Assembly: GCF_030403745.1 (NCBI RefSeq)
Contig: NZ_JAQMWP010000013.1
Location: forward strand, 1-64,000
Source: Streptomyces sp. S.PB5
Lineage (GTDB): Bacteria > Actinomycetota > Actinomycetes > Streptomycetales > Streptomycetaceae
Direction of reading: 5' to 3'
DNA: 64,000 bases
Notes under the pieces: model-generated
Database searches by the model: none
Seen by the model: the letters and a program-made list of their open reading frames with translations, nothing else
What the model was told of the DNA's origin: nothing
Part shown: piece after piece, positions 32,678 through 44,042 of the stretch
Numbering within the stretch: position 1 is the first letter of the stretch
Layout: each line of letters begins with the position of its first letter
Translations under genes and position numbers: made by a program

Positions 32678-35600
32678 GTGGATCCGACGGTCATCGGCAC
32701 CAGGCTCGCGTCGAGCGTGGTCGGTCCGCTGGTGAAGAAGCTGTTCGTGCAGGAGGGGCCGGGGGCCGGGCTGGTCGACCGGCCGGTCCGGCTGTCGGGG
32801 CTGGTCTCCTTCCGCGGCGAGAAACGGACGCTGACCGAGAAGGACGTACGCAAGCTCGCCGCGCGCCTCGTCAAGGAGGCCGTGGACTCCCCCGGCGAGC
32901 AGCCCTTCCCGCCCGACGAGACGACCGCGGTGACCGACGCCCTGACCGCCAGGCTGCTCAGGCTGGGCGACGTCGACATGGACGACGTACAGGCGGTACG
33001 GCTGGGGTACCGGGAGCTGGCCCGGACCCTCCAGGACCCGGAGACCGCGCGGGGTCTCTCCGCGGACGCCTCGTACTTCCTCGACTCACTCACCGAGTGG
33101 GCCTGCGTACATGTGGTCAACTTCTTCACCCAGCGGTCCACGTTCGTCGCGCGGACGCTGGTGGAGCAGAGTCAGCGGCAGGACGAACTCATCGCCAGGA
33201 TCGATGAGTTGATCACTCGGATTCCTCGACCTGGGGCGCACGACGTGGCGTTCGAGCGACGGTATCTGGACCATGTCGCCAAGCGGCACGGTCAGTTGAC
33301 GATCTACGGGATCGACCTGGTGAACTCGCTGGGGAAGTGGCCGTTGGATGTGGCGTATCTGAGCCTGGAGGTCGCGGCTCCGACGGTTGTCCACAGAGAT
33401 CTGAACCCTCAGAACATCCTGCTCCCGGACGGGGAGATACGGGTCCTGGATTTCGGAGTCGGCGCGGAGTTGCCCGCCCTGACACAGCATGACGAGGTCC
33501 AGGCAGTGGTCGCCGAGTGGTTGGCCCGCGCCCTCATCGCCCCGCTCCCCGCCGACCAGATCCTCCACCACCACGACCGCGTCCTCCTCCGCGGCGTCGC
33601 AGGCTCCGGCAAGACCACCCTCGTCCAGTGGCTGGCCGTCTCCGCCACCCGCACGGACGCCGCAGGCCCGATGTCCCACCTCTACGGCCGGATACCGCTG
33701 GTCCTCCCCCTCCGCACCCTCACCCGGCACGGCGAACGCCTCCCCACCCCCGACGGCTTCCTCAAGGCCTCGGGCTGCCCCCTCGCCGCCGCGCAGCCGG
33801 AGGGCTGGGCCGACCGCGTCCTGGAGCGTGGCCGGGGCCTCGTCCTGATCGACGGCATCGACGAGATCCCCGAGGCGGAACGCGCCCGCGCCCGCACCTG
33901 GCTGGGGGAACTGATCACCGCGTACCCCGACAACCGCTGGCTGGTCACCTCCCGCCCGAGCGCCGTACAGGACGACTGGCTGGCCGACGACGGCTTCACC
34001 GAACTCACCCTCTCCGCGATGAGCCCCGCCGCCGTGGCCACGTTCATCGAGCACTGGCACAAGGCCGCCGCCACGGGCAAGGCCGACGAGGACGAGCAAC
34101 TCCGGTCGTACGAGCAGCAGTTGCTGACAGCCATCCGAAGCAAGCCCGACCTCGGCCGACTCGCCACCAACCCCCTGATGTGCGGCCTGATCTGCGCCCT
34201 GCACCGCGACCGGCGCGGCTATCTCCCGCAGGGACGCAAGGAGTTGTACGAGTCCGCCCTCGCCATGCTGCTCACCCGCAGGGACCGGGAACGCGACGTC
34301 ATGGCCACGGCCGGCATGGAACTCCAACAGGAACCGCAGACACAGCTGCTCCAACGACTCGCCTACTGGCTGATCCGCAACGGCCGCACCGAACTCGACC
34401 GTGACCACGCCGAACGGATCATCGCGGACGCGCTGCCCGCCGTACCGTCAGCGGCGGCCCTCGGTGACGCCAAGGCCGTCTTCCGCCACCTCCTCGACCG
34501 CAGCGGCCTGCTGCGCAAACCCGCCCCGGACGCCGTGGACTTCATCCACCGCACCTTCCAGGACTATCTCGGCGCCCGCGCCGCCGTCGAGGTCTGGGAC
34601 GTGGGCCTGCTGATCGAGCACGCGGCCGACGACCAGTGGGAGGACGTGATCCGCATGTCCATCGCCCACGCCCGGCCCCGGGAGCGGGCGGAGATCCTGA
34701 GCGGTCTGCTGGAGAAGGGGGACGCGTACGAGCCGGGACGGGAGCGCAGCCGGGTCTTCCTGCTCGCGGCGGCTTGTCTGGAGCATGCGGCGGAGCTGGA
34801 TCCGGGCGTGCGGGCGGCGGTGGAGGAGCGGACGTCCACGCTCATTCCGGCTCCGAACATGGGGGACGCGGTGGAGCTTGCAGCGGTCGGCCCGCTGGTC
34901 CTGGAGCTGCTGCCGGCGCCGCAGGGGCTCGACGACAATGCCGCCTTCAGCGTGGTGACGACCGCCACGAACATAGCGTCCGACGCCGCGATCCCGTATC
35001 TGGCCCGGTTCGCGGATCACCGGTCGGTGCTGGTCAAGGGCCAGCTTCAGGCGAGCTGGCTGAACTTCGACGCCGAGCGGTACGCGCAGGAGGTGCTCGC
35101 CCACCTGCCTCACGCGGAGTACGTCTTCCTGATCACCAACACCGCACAACTGCGGGCGTTGCGCTCGATCGGAGGCCGGCCACTCGTGACCCTGCGGGGA
35201 CCGCTGCCGCTGGATGAGATAGCCGACTACCTCGCGGAGCTTCCGCCGCGGAACCTGACGATCGAGGGCCACCCGGACCTCGCCGACCTCTCCGTCCTGG
35301 CCAGAGCCACAGGGGTGTCCCGTCTGTCGATCGCTGACTGCCCGCGCCTCACGGATCTGTCGGTGCTCCCGGAACAGCCCCTGGAAGTACTGAAGTTGTC
35401 GGGCCTCGCACCCGGCCTCGACCTGCGCCCCGTGGCCGACCTCGACCATCTCCAGCAACTCGATCTCGGACTGTCACCGACAGACATCTGGTCCACGGCC
35501 CTCCTCCCGGCGGGGGCGCCACTGCGCATCCTCAGGCTCGGGGGCGAGACGGCGAGACCCGAAGGCGGGCTGACCGGCCTGGACCGTTTCGAGAACCTCC

Positions 35601-35980
35601 TGACCCTGCGCCTGAGCCCGTCCGCCAGCCCGTCAAGCACCGCCGAATGGGGGGAACTGCTGTCGCTACCTCAACTGACGACTCTCCAAGTGTCCGCGAT
35701 CTCGATCACCTTGTGCCTGCTGAACGCGGCTCTTCCTCAAGTGACCCAACTCTTCCTGGACGCGGATGACGCCGAGCAGTCGGCCTTCGAGCGGATCCCC
35801 TCACTGTTTCCGGCTCTCACCCACCTGAGTATCCACAGCGGCTCCCCCCTACGACCGGGCCTCGATCTCACGCCCCTCAAGGAGCTCACCGGACTGGAGA
35901 GCCTCTGGCTGCCGGCCGGCACCGACCATCCCCACGGCCTCGACCAGCTATCGCCCTCCGTGGAGGTATCCCCGATGTGA
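32678..35980 (+). CDS. NACHT-type STAND NTPase with LRR-like C-terminus, paralogue 1
   Basis: A 1100-residue NLR-like protein. Residues 1-230: helical N-terminal domain shared with paralogue 2. Residues 239-260: a Ser/Thr-kinase catalytic-loop fragment with HRD, Asn and DFG at normal spacing, absent from paralogue 2. Residues 306-314: Walker A GVAGSGKTT; then Walker B/NACHT motif LVLIDGIDEIPEAER, sensor TSRPSA and the winged-helix region NPLMCGLICALHR. From about residue 690 helical repeats, then LRR-like repeats (LADLSVLARATGVSRLSIAD type). GTG 32678 is set by GGGGGAGG and by alignment to paralogue 2. Bacterial NACHT proteins are known antiphage sensors; that role here is inferred. Confidence 0.88.
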   Translation: MDPTVIGTRLASSVVGPLVKKLFVQEGPGAGLVDRPVRLSGLVSFRGEKRTLTEKDVRKLAARLVKEAVDSPGEQPFPPDETTAVTDALTARLLRLGDVDMDDVQAVRLGYRELARTLQDPETARGLSADASYFLDSLTEWACVHVVNFFTQRSTFVARTLVEQSQRQDELIARIDELITRIPRPGAHDVAFERRYLDHVAKRHGQLTIYGIDLVNSLGKWPLDVAYLSLEVAAPTVVHRDLNPQNILLPDGEIRVLDFGVGAELPALTQHDEVQAVVAEWLARALIAPLPADQILHHHDRVLLRGVAGSGKTTLVQWLAVSATRTDAAGPMSHLYGRIPLVLPLRTLTRHGERLPTPDGFLKASGCPLAAAQPEGWADRVLERGRGLVLIDGIDEIPEAERARARTWLGELITAYPDNRWLVTSRPSAVQDDWLADDGFTELTLSAMSPAAVATFIEHWHKAAATGKADEDEQLRSYEQQLLTAIRSKPDLGRLATNPLMCGLICALHRDRRGYLPQGRKELYESALAMLLTRRDRERDVMATAGMELQQEPQTQLLQRLAYWLIRNGRTELDRDHAERIIADALPAVPSAAALGDAKAVFRHLLDRSGLLRKPAPDAVDFIHRTFQDYLGARAAVEVWDVGLLIEHAADDQWEDVIRMSIAHARPRERAEILSGLLEKGDAYEPGRERSRVFLLAAACLEHAAELDPGVRAAVEERTSTLIPAPNMGDAVELAAVGPLVLELLPAPQGLDDNAAFSVVTTATNIASDAAIPYLARFADHRSVLVKGQLQASWLNFDAERYAQEVLAHLPHAEYVFLITNTAQLRALRSIGGRPLVTLRGPLPLDEIADYLAELPPRNLTIEGHPDLADLSVLARATGVSRLSIADCPRLTDLSVLPEQPLEVLKLSGLAPGLDLRPVADLDHLQQLDLGLSPTDIWSTALLPAGAPLRILRLGGETARPEGGLTGLDRFENLLTLRLSPSASPSSTAEWGELLSLPQLTTLQVSAISITLCLLNAALPQVTQLFLDADDAEQSAFERIPSLFPALTHLSIHSGSPLRPGLDLTPLKELTGLESLWLPAGTDHPHGLDQLSPSVEVSPM

Positions 35981-36095
35981 CGCACATCTCTTCCCACTTA
36001 CCCCCCAGTAACCCTACGGTTCCCCTCGCGCCACCCACGCCAACGAACATGCACCCGTCAACGGCAGCATTGCGGACGTGAGAGGACCCCCACCC

Positions 36096-36692
36096 ATGAA
36101 GAGCCGCCGCCCCTTGGTGCGCCGTATCGCCGTCACCGCCGTCTCCACCACGGCCCTCGTCGCCATGGCCGCCCCGGCCGACGCCGCGACGGCCGAGGAC
36201 GTCGACTACACCACCTGGCAGCAGGACTGCCAGACGGTCATGAACCAGGCACTGCCCTATCTCAAGCAGCGGATCGCCGCGACGAAGCCCGGCGAGAAGC
36301 AGGCCATCGTCTTCGACATCGACAACACCACCCTGGAGACCGACTTCGGCTTCAGCTACCCGCAGCCGGCCAACCAGCCGGTCCTGGACGTGGCCGAGTA
36401 CGCCCAGGACCACGGCGTGGCCCTCTTCTTCGTCACGGCCCGCCCCGGCATCATCTACTCGTTCACCGACTACAACCTCAAGAACGTGGGCTACGAGGTC
36501 TCCGGCCTCTACGTCCGCAACTTCATCGACCTGTTCAAGGACGTCGCCGCCTACAAGACGGCCCAGCGCGTCGACATCGAGAACAAGGGCTACACGATCA
36601 TCGCGAACATCGGCAACAGCGCCACCGACCTGTCGGGCGGCCACGCCGAGAAGACGTACAAGCTCCCGGACTACAACGGCCAGCTGTCCTGA
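36096..36692 (+). CDS. Secreted HAD family acid phosphatase
   Basis: A 198-residue exported protein of the HAD superfamily, class IIIB acid phosphatases (PF03767 type). Signal peptide RRIAVTAVSTTALVAMAAPADA; nucleophile and acid in VFDIDNTTLETDFG; motif II in FFVTARPG; Lys of motif III in DVAAYKTAQR; motif IV NIGNSATDLSGG. All four HAD motifs are intact. The ATG at 36096 is preceded by GAGAGGA. It releases phosphate from external organic phosphates in related bacteria. It stands between two NACHT genes, with 115 bases before and 60 after. Confidence 0.92.
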   Translation: MKSRRPLVRRIAVTAVSTTALVAMAAPADAATAEDVDYTTWQQDCQTVMNQALPYLKQRIAATKPGEKQAIVFDIDNTTLETDFGFSYPQPANQPVLDVAEYAQDHGVALFFVTARPGIIYSFTDYNLKNVGYEVSGLYVRNFIDLFKDVAAYKTAQRVDIENKGYTIIANIGNSATDLSGGHAEKTYKLPDYNGQLS

Positions 36693-36752
36693 CGTCGCAG
36701 CTCAACTCCCGGTAGCCTCACCTCCGTTCGCACGATCACGGGGGTGAGGCGG

Positions 36753-39700
36753 ATGGATCCGACGGTACTGGGCGGCAAGTTGGCCTCGGGCGTCGTGGCC
36801 TCCTTGGTGAAACGGCTCTTCGTGGCCCAGGCCCCGGGCGCGGGCCTGGTGGACAAGCCGGTACGCCTGGCCGACCTGGTCTCGTTCCGGGGCGAGAAGC
36901 GGACGCTGGGCGAGAAGGAAGTCCACAAGCTCGCCGACCGCCTGGTGACCCAGGCGATGGACTCACCGGGCGAGCCGCCGTTCCCGTCCGCCGAACAGCC
37001 CGCCGTCACCCATGCCTTGGCCGACCGCCTCCTCGCCCTCGGCGACCTGGACATGGACGACGTACAGGCAGTACGCCTGGGCCACCGCGAACTGTCCGTC
37101 CGACTGTCCCGCGCCGCCCCCTCCGACGGCCTGTCGATCGACGCGGGCCTGTTCCTCGACTCGGCGACCGAGTGGGCGTGCCTGCAGATCCTGGAGTTCT
37201 TCACACGCCGGTCGACGTTCGTGGCGCGCACGCTGGTGGAACAGACCCGGGCGCAGACGGAACTCACGGCCAAGGTGGACGAGTTGCTGACGCTCGGCCC
37301 CCGCCCGGGCGCGGCGGACCGGGCCTTCGAACGCCGCTACCTCCCGCACATCGCGAACCGCCACAACCACATCACCATCTACGGCATCGACCTCCGCGAC
37401 TCCCCCGACCGCTGGCCCCTCGAAGTGGCCTACCTGAGCCTGGAGGCGACGGCGGTCGAGGAACACATCCTCCCGGAGGACCGCCCCGGCGGCCCGCTGA
37501 CCGTCCAACTCCCCGCCGAGAACGCCCTGCTGACCCATGACAGGGTCCTGCTGCGAGGCGACGCCGGCTCGGGCAAGACCACCCTGGTGCAGTGGCTGGC
37601 GGTGACGGCGGCGAGGGAGGCGACGAGAATCCCGTACGTCCTCCCGCTCCGGACCCTGATCCGCGCAGGAGCGCTGCCCACCCCGTCGTCCTTCCTCTCG
37701 GCGGTGAGCTGTCCCCTGACTCCCCCGGAGGGCTGGGCGGAACGCGTCCTGGCGGCAGGACGCGGCCTGATCCTGGTGGACGGCCTGGACGAGATCCCCA
37801 CCGCCGACCGCAACCGCACCCGGGACTGGCTCGAGTCCCTCATCCGCACCTTCCCGGGCAACCACTGGCTCCTGACCTCCCGCCCGACCGCCGTACGCAC
37901 GGACTGGCTGGCATCAGAGGGCTTCAGCGAACTCTCCCTGGCCCCGATGCGCCGCACCGAGGTCGCCACGTTCGTACGACGCTGGCACACGGCGGCGGAG
38001 GCGGCGGAGTACGAGGAGCCGCTGCTGGACTCCTTGAGGACCAAGCGAGATCTCGCCCGCCTCGCCACCAACCCTCTGATGTGCGGCCTGATCTGCGCCC
38101 TGCACAGGGAGCGGCGCGGCTATCTCCCCACAGGCCGCAAGGAGTTGTACGACGCCGCCCTCGCGATGCTCCTCTCGCGCCGGGACCGCGAGCGGGGGAT
38201 GGAGCTGGAGCTGGAGCTGGGCGAGGAGGCTCAGCTGGAGGTGTTGCAACGACTGGCGTACGCCCTGGTGTTGAGCGGCCGTACCGAGATGGACGTCGAG
38301 ACGGCCGAGGGGATCGTGGAGCGATGCCTGCCGTCGATCGCCGTGCGGGGCGACGCACCGGCCGTGCTGCAGACGCTGCTGCTCCGGAGCGGTCTGCTGC
38401 GCCAGCCCGCCCACGGGGTCGTCGACTTCGTGCACCGCACGTTCCAGGACTATCTGGGCGCACGTTACGCGGTGGAGGAGGGCCACCTGGACGTCCTGCT
38501 CAGCCACGCGGACGACACCCAGTGGGAGGACGTGGTCCGGCTGGCGATCGCCCACGCCCGGCCGAGAGAACGGGCCTTCCTGCTACGGCAGTTGCTGTCC
38601 CGGAAGGCTCCTCGACTGACCTTGCTGGCCCTGGCCTCCCTGGAACACGCCACCGCACTGGATCCGGAAGTGCGGGCGGCGGTCGAGTCGCAGGCGGCCG
38701 CGCTGATTCCGCCGCGCACGACGGAGGAGGCGAAGACGCTGGCGGAGGCGGGGCCGCTGGTGCTGGAGCTGCTGCCAGGGCCGAAGGACCTGACGGCCGC
38801 GGAGGCGGTCTGCGTCACCGTCACCGCGTCCCGCCTGGGGACGGAGGAACCCGAGGGTGCGCTGGCCGTGTTGCGGCGCTACCGGGCGCATCCGGATCTC
38901 GGCGTGCGGCGCCAGCTCGCGGGCACCTGGCATCGCTTCGACACCGAGGAGTACGCCGCGGAGGTCCTGGGGCATCTGGAGCGGACGGACCTCTTCATCA
39001 CCTGCAAGTCGGCCGAACAGCGCGCGGCCCTCGGCCGGATGCAGCCCTGGCCGCACCTCGCCTTCACGGGCCCGCACCGCATCGAGGACATCTCGGCCGC
39101 GGTGCCGGTGCCGGACGCCCTGGTCCAGCTCGACGTGCGCGACAACCCCTTCCTCACCGATGCCGACGCCCTGCTGGGGTTCGGCTCGCTCCGTGAACTG
39201 TGGCTGGTGAACTGCCCGGTGGGAGGACTGGACCGGCTCGCCGCGCTCCCGCTCGACCTGCTCGGATGCCGCGACATCGCCGATGTGACCGGACTCCGTT
39301 CGCTGCGGTCGCTGCGCCGTCTGTCCCTCGTGCACGAGCTGCCGGGCACCAACCTCAAAGACGTCCTGCCGGTCGACTCCCCGCTGGAGTTCCTCTTCCT
39401 CGGCCAGAACACCATCTTTCGCACGGGACTGCGCGGGCTGGAGCACTGGACCGGTCTGCGGACGCTCAGCATCGGACCGCCGAACGCGGAACTGTCCTCC
39501 GCCGACTGGCAGGCCGTCACCGAGCTGCCCGAGCTGCGGCGCCTCTATCTGAGCGCCGCGATCATCCGGGACTTTCCGTACTCCATCGAGGCCATGCCGG
39601 AACTGCCGGGCATCGAAGCGTTGCGGGTGATCGAGATGCACGGCGCCGAGGATCTCTCCGCCCTGGCGCCCAGGCTTCCCGGGCTGCGCTCGGTGGATCT

Positions 39701-39785
39701 CTACAGCAGTCTCGGCGAGCCCGTTCCCGCCGCCCGGTACGCCGGCCTCTTCCCGGACGTCGAGATCAACATGTATCCGAGCTGA
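36753..39785 (+). CDS. NACHT-type STAND NTPase with LRR-like C-terminus, paralogue 2
   Basis: A 1010-residue homologue of the protein at 32678. The N-terminal helical domain (MDPTVLGGKLASGVVASLVK) aligns closely with it, including FRGEKRTL and DDVQAVRLG. Walker A is GDAGSGKTT near residue 270, Walker B LILVDGLDEIPTADR, sensor TSRPTA, and the winged-helix part NPLMCGLICALHR. The linker before the P-loop is 37 residues shorter and has no kinase-like piece. The C-terminus has LRR-like repeats that are diverged from paralogue 1, as expected for a sensor domain. ATG 36753 is preferred over GTG 36744 because it matches the paralogue. A strong terminator follows. Confidence 0.88.
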   Translation: MDPTVLGGKLASGVVASLVKRLFVAQAPGAGLVDKPVRLADLVSFRGEKRTLGEKEVHKLADRLVTQAMDSPGEPPFPSAEQPAVTHALADRLLALGDLDMDDVQAVRLGHRELSVRLSRAAPSDGLSIDAGLFLDSATEWACLQILEFFTRRSTFVARTLVEQTRAQTELTAKVDELLTLGPRPGAADRAFERRYLPHIANRHNHITIYGIDLRDSPDRWPLEVAYLSLEATAVEEHILPEDRPGGPLTVQLPAENALLTHDRVLLRGDAGSGKTTLVQWLAVTAAREATRIPYVLPLRTLIRAGALPTPSSFLSAVSCPLTPPEGWAERVLAAGRGLILVDGLDEIPTADRNRTRDWLESLIRTFPGNHWLLTSRPTAVRTDWLASEGFSELSLAPMRRTEVATFVRRWHTAAEAAEYEEPLLDSLRTKRDLARLATNPLMCGLICALHRERRGYLPTGRKELYDAALAMLLSRRDRERGMELELELGEEAQLEVLQRLAYALVLSGRTEMDVETAEGIVERCLPSIAVRGDAPAVLQTLLLRSGLLRQPAHGVVDFVHRTFQDYLGARYAVEEGHLDVLLSHADDTQWEDVVRLAIAHARPRERAFLLRQLLSRKAPRLTLLALASLEHATALDPEVRAAVESQAAALIPPRTTEEAKTLAEAGPLVLELLPGPKDLTAAEAVCVTVTASRLGTEEPEGALAVLRRYRAHPDLGVRRQLAGTWHRFDTEEYAAEVLGHLERTDLFITCKSAEQRAALGRMQPWPHLAFTGPHRIEDISAAVPVPDALVQLDVRDNPFLTDADALLGFGSLRELWLVNCPVGGLDRLAALPLDLLGCRDIADVTGLRSLRSLRRLSLVHELPGTNLKDVLPVDSPLEFLFLGQNTIFRTGLRGLEHWTGLRTLSIGPPNAELSSADWQAVTELPELRRLYLSAAIIRDFPYSIEAMPELPGIEALRVIEMHGAEDLSALAPRLPGLRSVDLYSSLGEPVPAARYAGLFPDVEINMYPS

Positions 39786-39787
39786 AA

Positions 39788-39827
39788 AAGGGGCCGCCCC
39801 GGAACCGAAGTCCCGGGGCGGCCCCTT
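39788..39827. terminator. Strong bidirectional terminator between NACHT gene 2 and clpC
   Basis: Perfect 15-bp stem (39788-39802 with 39813-39827) with A-run on the left and a short T-run on the right, just after the stop of the NACHT gene and facing the end of clpC. Confidence 0.85.
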
Positions 39828-39848
39828 GCTCCGCGCAATCCCGAAGGG

Positions 39849-42374
<2,526 letters not shown>

Positions 42375-42804
42375 CGTTAATCGCTCCTCAGAGCGGTCAG
42401 GCAGTGGGGGGAACTTCCCCTCCCTGTCCTTCCGCAGCTTAGTCCCGCAAGCGGGGACCGCTCATTCCAACTGCCGACACCGTGGATGGCCTCCTGACCC
42501 GTGACGCCGACATCTGCTCCAACCCGATGGTGCGAGACGATGTTCCCGCAGGCCAGGCAGTTACCCCTACCTCCAGTACGCCGATGGCGAACGTGAGACG
42601 TCCTGTCCTGCGTGTCGCCCCCTCCCACTAGGGATGTCTTACCCGCTGGGACTGACACTCCATGCCGCGCGCACCGGTTCCCTCCGCTACGGGCGAACAA
42701 CCTTGCGCCAGACCACACCCCCGAACGCCCACTCTTCCCACACCCTGTGCAATCACGGGAACACCCAGCGTAACTCGGGCGCCCTCGCGGCGGTTGCACT
42801 TGGC
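42375..42804. other. Divergent region of clpC and the gene at 42805
   Basis: 430 bases. It holds the long clpC leader, a ClgR-type box at 42576-42592, and a plus-strand frame open from 42634 whose first 57 codons lack the usual GC3 bias and look non-coding. Confidence 0.45.
42576..42592 (-). promoter_or_regulatory. ClgR-type box upstream of clpC
   Basis: On the minus strand GTTCGC-CATCG-GCG, followed by TAC, fits the GTTCGC-N5-GCG site reported for the activator ClgR of Streptomyces clp and lon genes. It lies 202 bases before the clpC start, in the clpC orientation, upstream of a GTAGGGGTAACT stretch that could hold the -10. Confidence 0.65.
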
Positions 42805-43470
42805 ATGGTTGGCACAGTCCCCCCGGTCTCGACGGTCACCACGGTCCCCTTCCCCCGCCGGCCGCTCGAAGCGAGCGATCAGGTCCGCCGGTGGTACGAG
42901 AACGAACTGGGGTGGCCGACGGTGCCCGGGAAGCCGGGTTCCCCGGTGCGACTGCGCGTGGGCCCGTGCTTCGACGTCCTGGACGTCCCCCTGGAGGCGG
43001 GCCGGGCCGGGCTGCGGCACCTGGCGCCGGACTCTCCGGTGGCCGTGCAGGGCGACCGGATGCGGCTGCTGCTGGCCGCGGGCAGCGCGGACGAGGTGCC
43101 CGGGGTGCTGGACTGGCTGGAGTGGGGATCCCTGCCGCTCGGTCTGGCGGCGATCGGCGAGGGCGGGGCCATGGACGCGCCGCGGCCCCCCGAGCCGGGA
43201 GCGCCGTCCGACGTCGTACGACAGGTCCCGGTGCCCAGGGGGACGGATGCGTGGTGTCCGCCCGTGGGGCGCCGTGATGCCCTGCAGGGGGCCGCCGTGT
43301 GGCTGCGGCCCCCCGTGCCGGGGCGCGAGGTCGAGGCCTCGCTGCCGACCTTGTCGGCCTTGGGGGGCGGTGGTGACGCCCCCGATCTCGTAAGGCTGCT
43401 GGACACGGTGGCCACGCAGTGCCACCGCTCGCGGTTGCGCGCGTGTGCTCAGCCGCCGGCCCGCCGATAA
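42805..43470 (+). CDS. Actinobacterial protein with primase/polymerase-like N-terminal motif
   Basis: A protein of about 221 residues, function unknown. The beginning (WYENELGWPTVPG, then RLRVGPCFDVLDVPLEAGR) resembles the N-terminal strand pattern of bifunctional primase-polymerase (Prim-Pol) domain proteins, but the catalytic DxD is not evident. The C-terminal half is Pro/Gly-rich with several Cys. The ATG at 42805 is a guess from codon bias; the frame is open from 42634 and neither start has a good ribosome site. Divergent from clpC, convergent with lsr2. Confidence 0.6.
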   Translation: MVGTVPPVSTVTTVPFPRRPLEASDQVRRWYENELGWPTVPGKPGSPVRLRVGPCFDVLDVPLEAGRAGLRHLAPDSPVAVQGDRMRLLLAAGSADEVPGVLDWLEWGSLPLGLAAIGEGGAMDAPRPPEPGAPSDVVRQVPVPRGTDAWCPPVGRRDALQGAAVWLRPPVPGREVEASLPTLSALGGGGDAPDLVRLLDTVATQCHRSRLRACAQPPARR

Positions 43471-43481
43471 AGCGTCGCGGG

Positions 43482-43817
43482 TCAGGCGTTGGCCTTCTCG
43501 TAAGCCTCGCGAATGGCTGCGGGAACACGGCCGCGGTCGTTGACCTCGTGACCGTTCTCCTTCGCCCAGGCGCGGATCAGAGCGGTGTCCTGGCTGCCGC
43601 CGGTAGCCGCACGCGCCTTTCCGCGACCGCCCGCGGCGCGGCCTCCGGTACGACGACCACCCTTCACGTAAGGCTCGAGAAGGCCACGGAGCTTGTCCGC
43701 ATTGGCAGTCGTGAGATCGATCTCGTACGTCTTGCCGTCCAGCGCGAACGTCACGGTCTCGTCCGCCTCGCCGCCGTCGAGGTCGTCGACAAGAAGGACC
43801 TGAACCTTCTGTGCCAC
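43482..43817 (-). CDS. lsr2: Nucleoid-associated protein Lsr2
   Basis: A 111-residue H-NS-like silencer of AT-rich DNA. The N-terminal dimerisation strands (VQVLLVDDLDGGEADETVTF) are followed by a linker with Arg/Gly repeats and the C-terminal DNA-binding domain; the minor-groove hook is DRGRVPAAI with the key RGR. The GTG at 43817 follows GAAAGGA and gives the normal N-terminus VAQKVQV. In Streptomyces Lsr2 silences horizontally acquired and antibiotic clusters. A 12-bp palindrome lies in its promoter region. Confidence 0.96.
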   Translation of the reverse strand: MAQKVQVLLVDDLDGGEADETVTFALDGKTYEIDLTTANADKLRGLLEPYVKGGRRTGGRAAGGRGKARAATGGSQDTALIRAWAKENGHEVNDRGRVPAAIREAYEKANA

Positions 43818-43883
43818 CGGATTTCCTTTCATCGATAACTTGAGGGACTGGGGTCTGCGGCGTCCGCCGTTTCGCCGCCCCCT

Positions 43884-43912
43884 GTTATATGCAGTACTGC
43901 AGTACGTCGGAA
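43884..43912 (-). promoter_or_regulatory. lsr2 promoter with a palindrome in the spacer
   Basis: On the minus strand TTCCGA (43912-43907), 17 bases, TATAAC (43889-43884) is a candidate promoter. The spacer holds the perfect palindrome GTACTGCAGTAC (43894-43905), with a further TGCAGTAC overlap, in a locally AT-richer stretch. Confidence 0.55.
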
Positions 43913-44042
43913 AGCAAACCGCTTTTCCTGGAAAAACACAAACCCCTGGGAGAGACTGACCGACCACGCATGGTCCGGAAACATGCGCGTTTCGGACATA
44001 GGGAACCTGGGCAGGGCCGTCCCGTGGAATAGGGCGTGACGA

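Noticed and set aside
33380..33460. Functional protein kinase domain in NACHT paralogue 1
   Set aside because: Only about 30 residues around HRD and DFG are present; the N-lobe and activation segment are missing, so no kinase activity is claimed.
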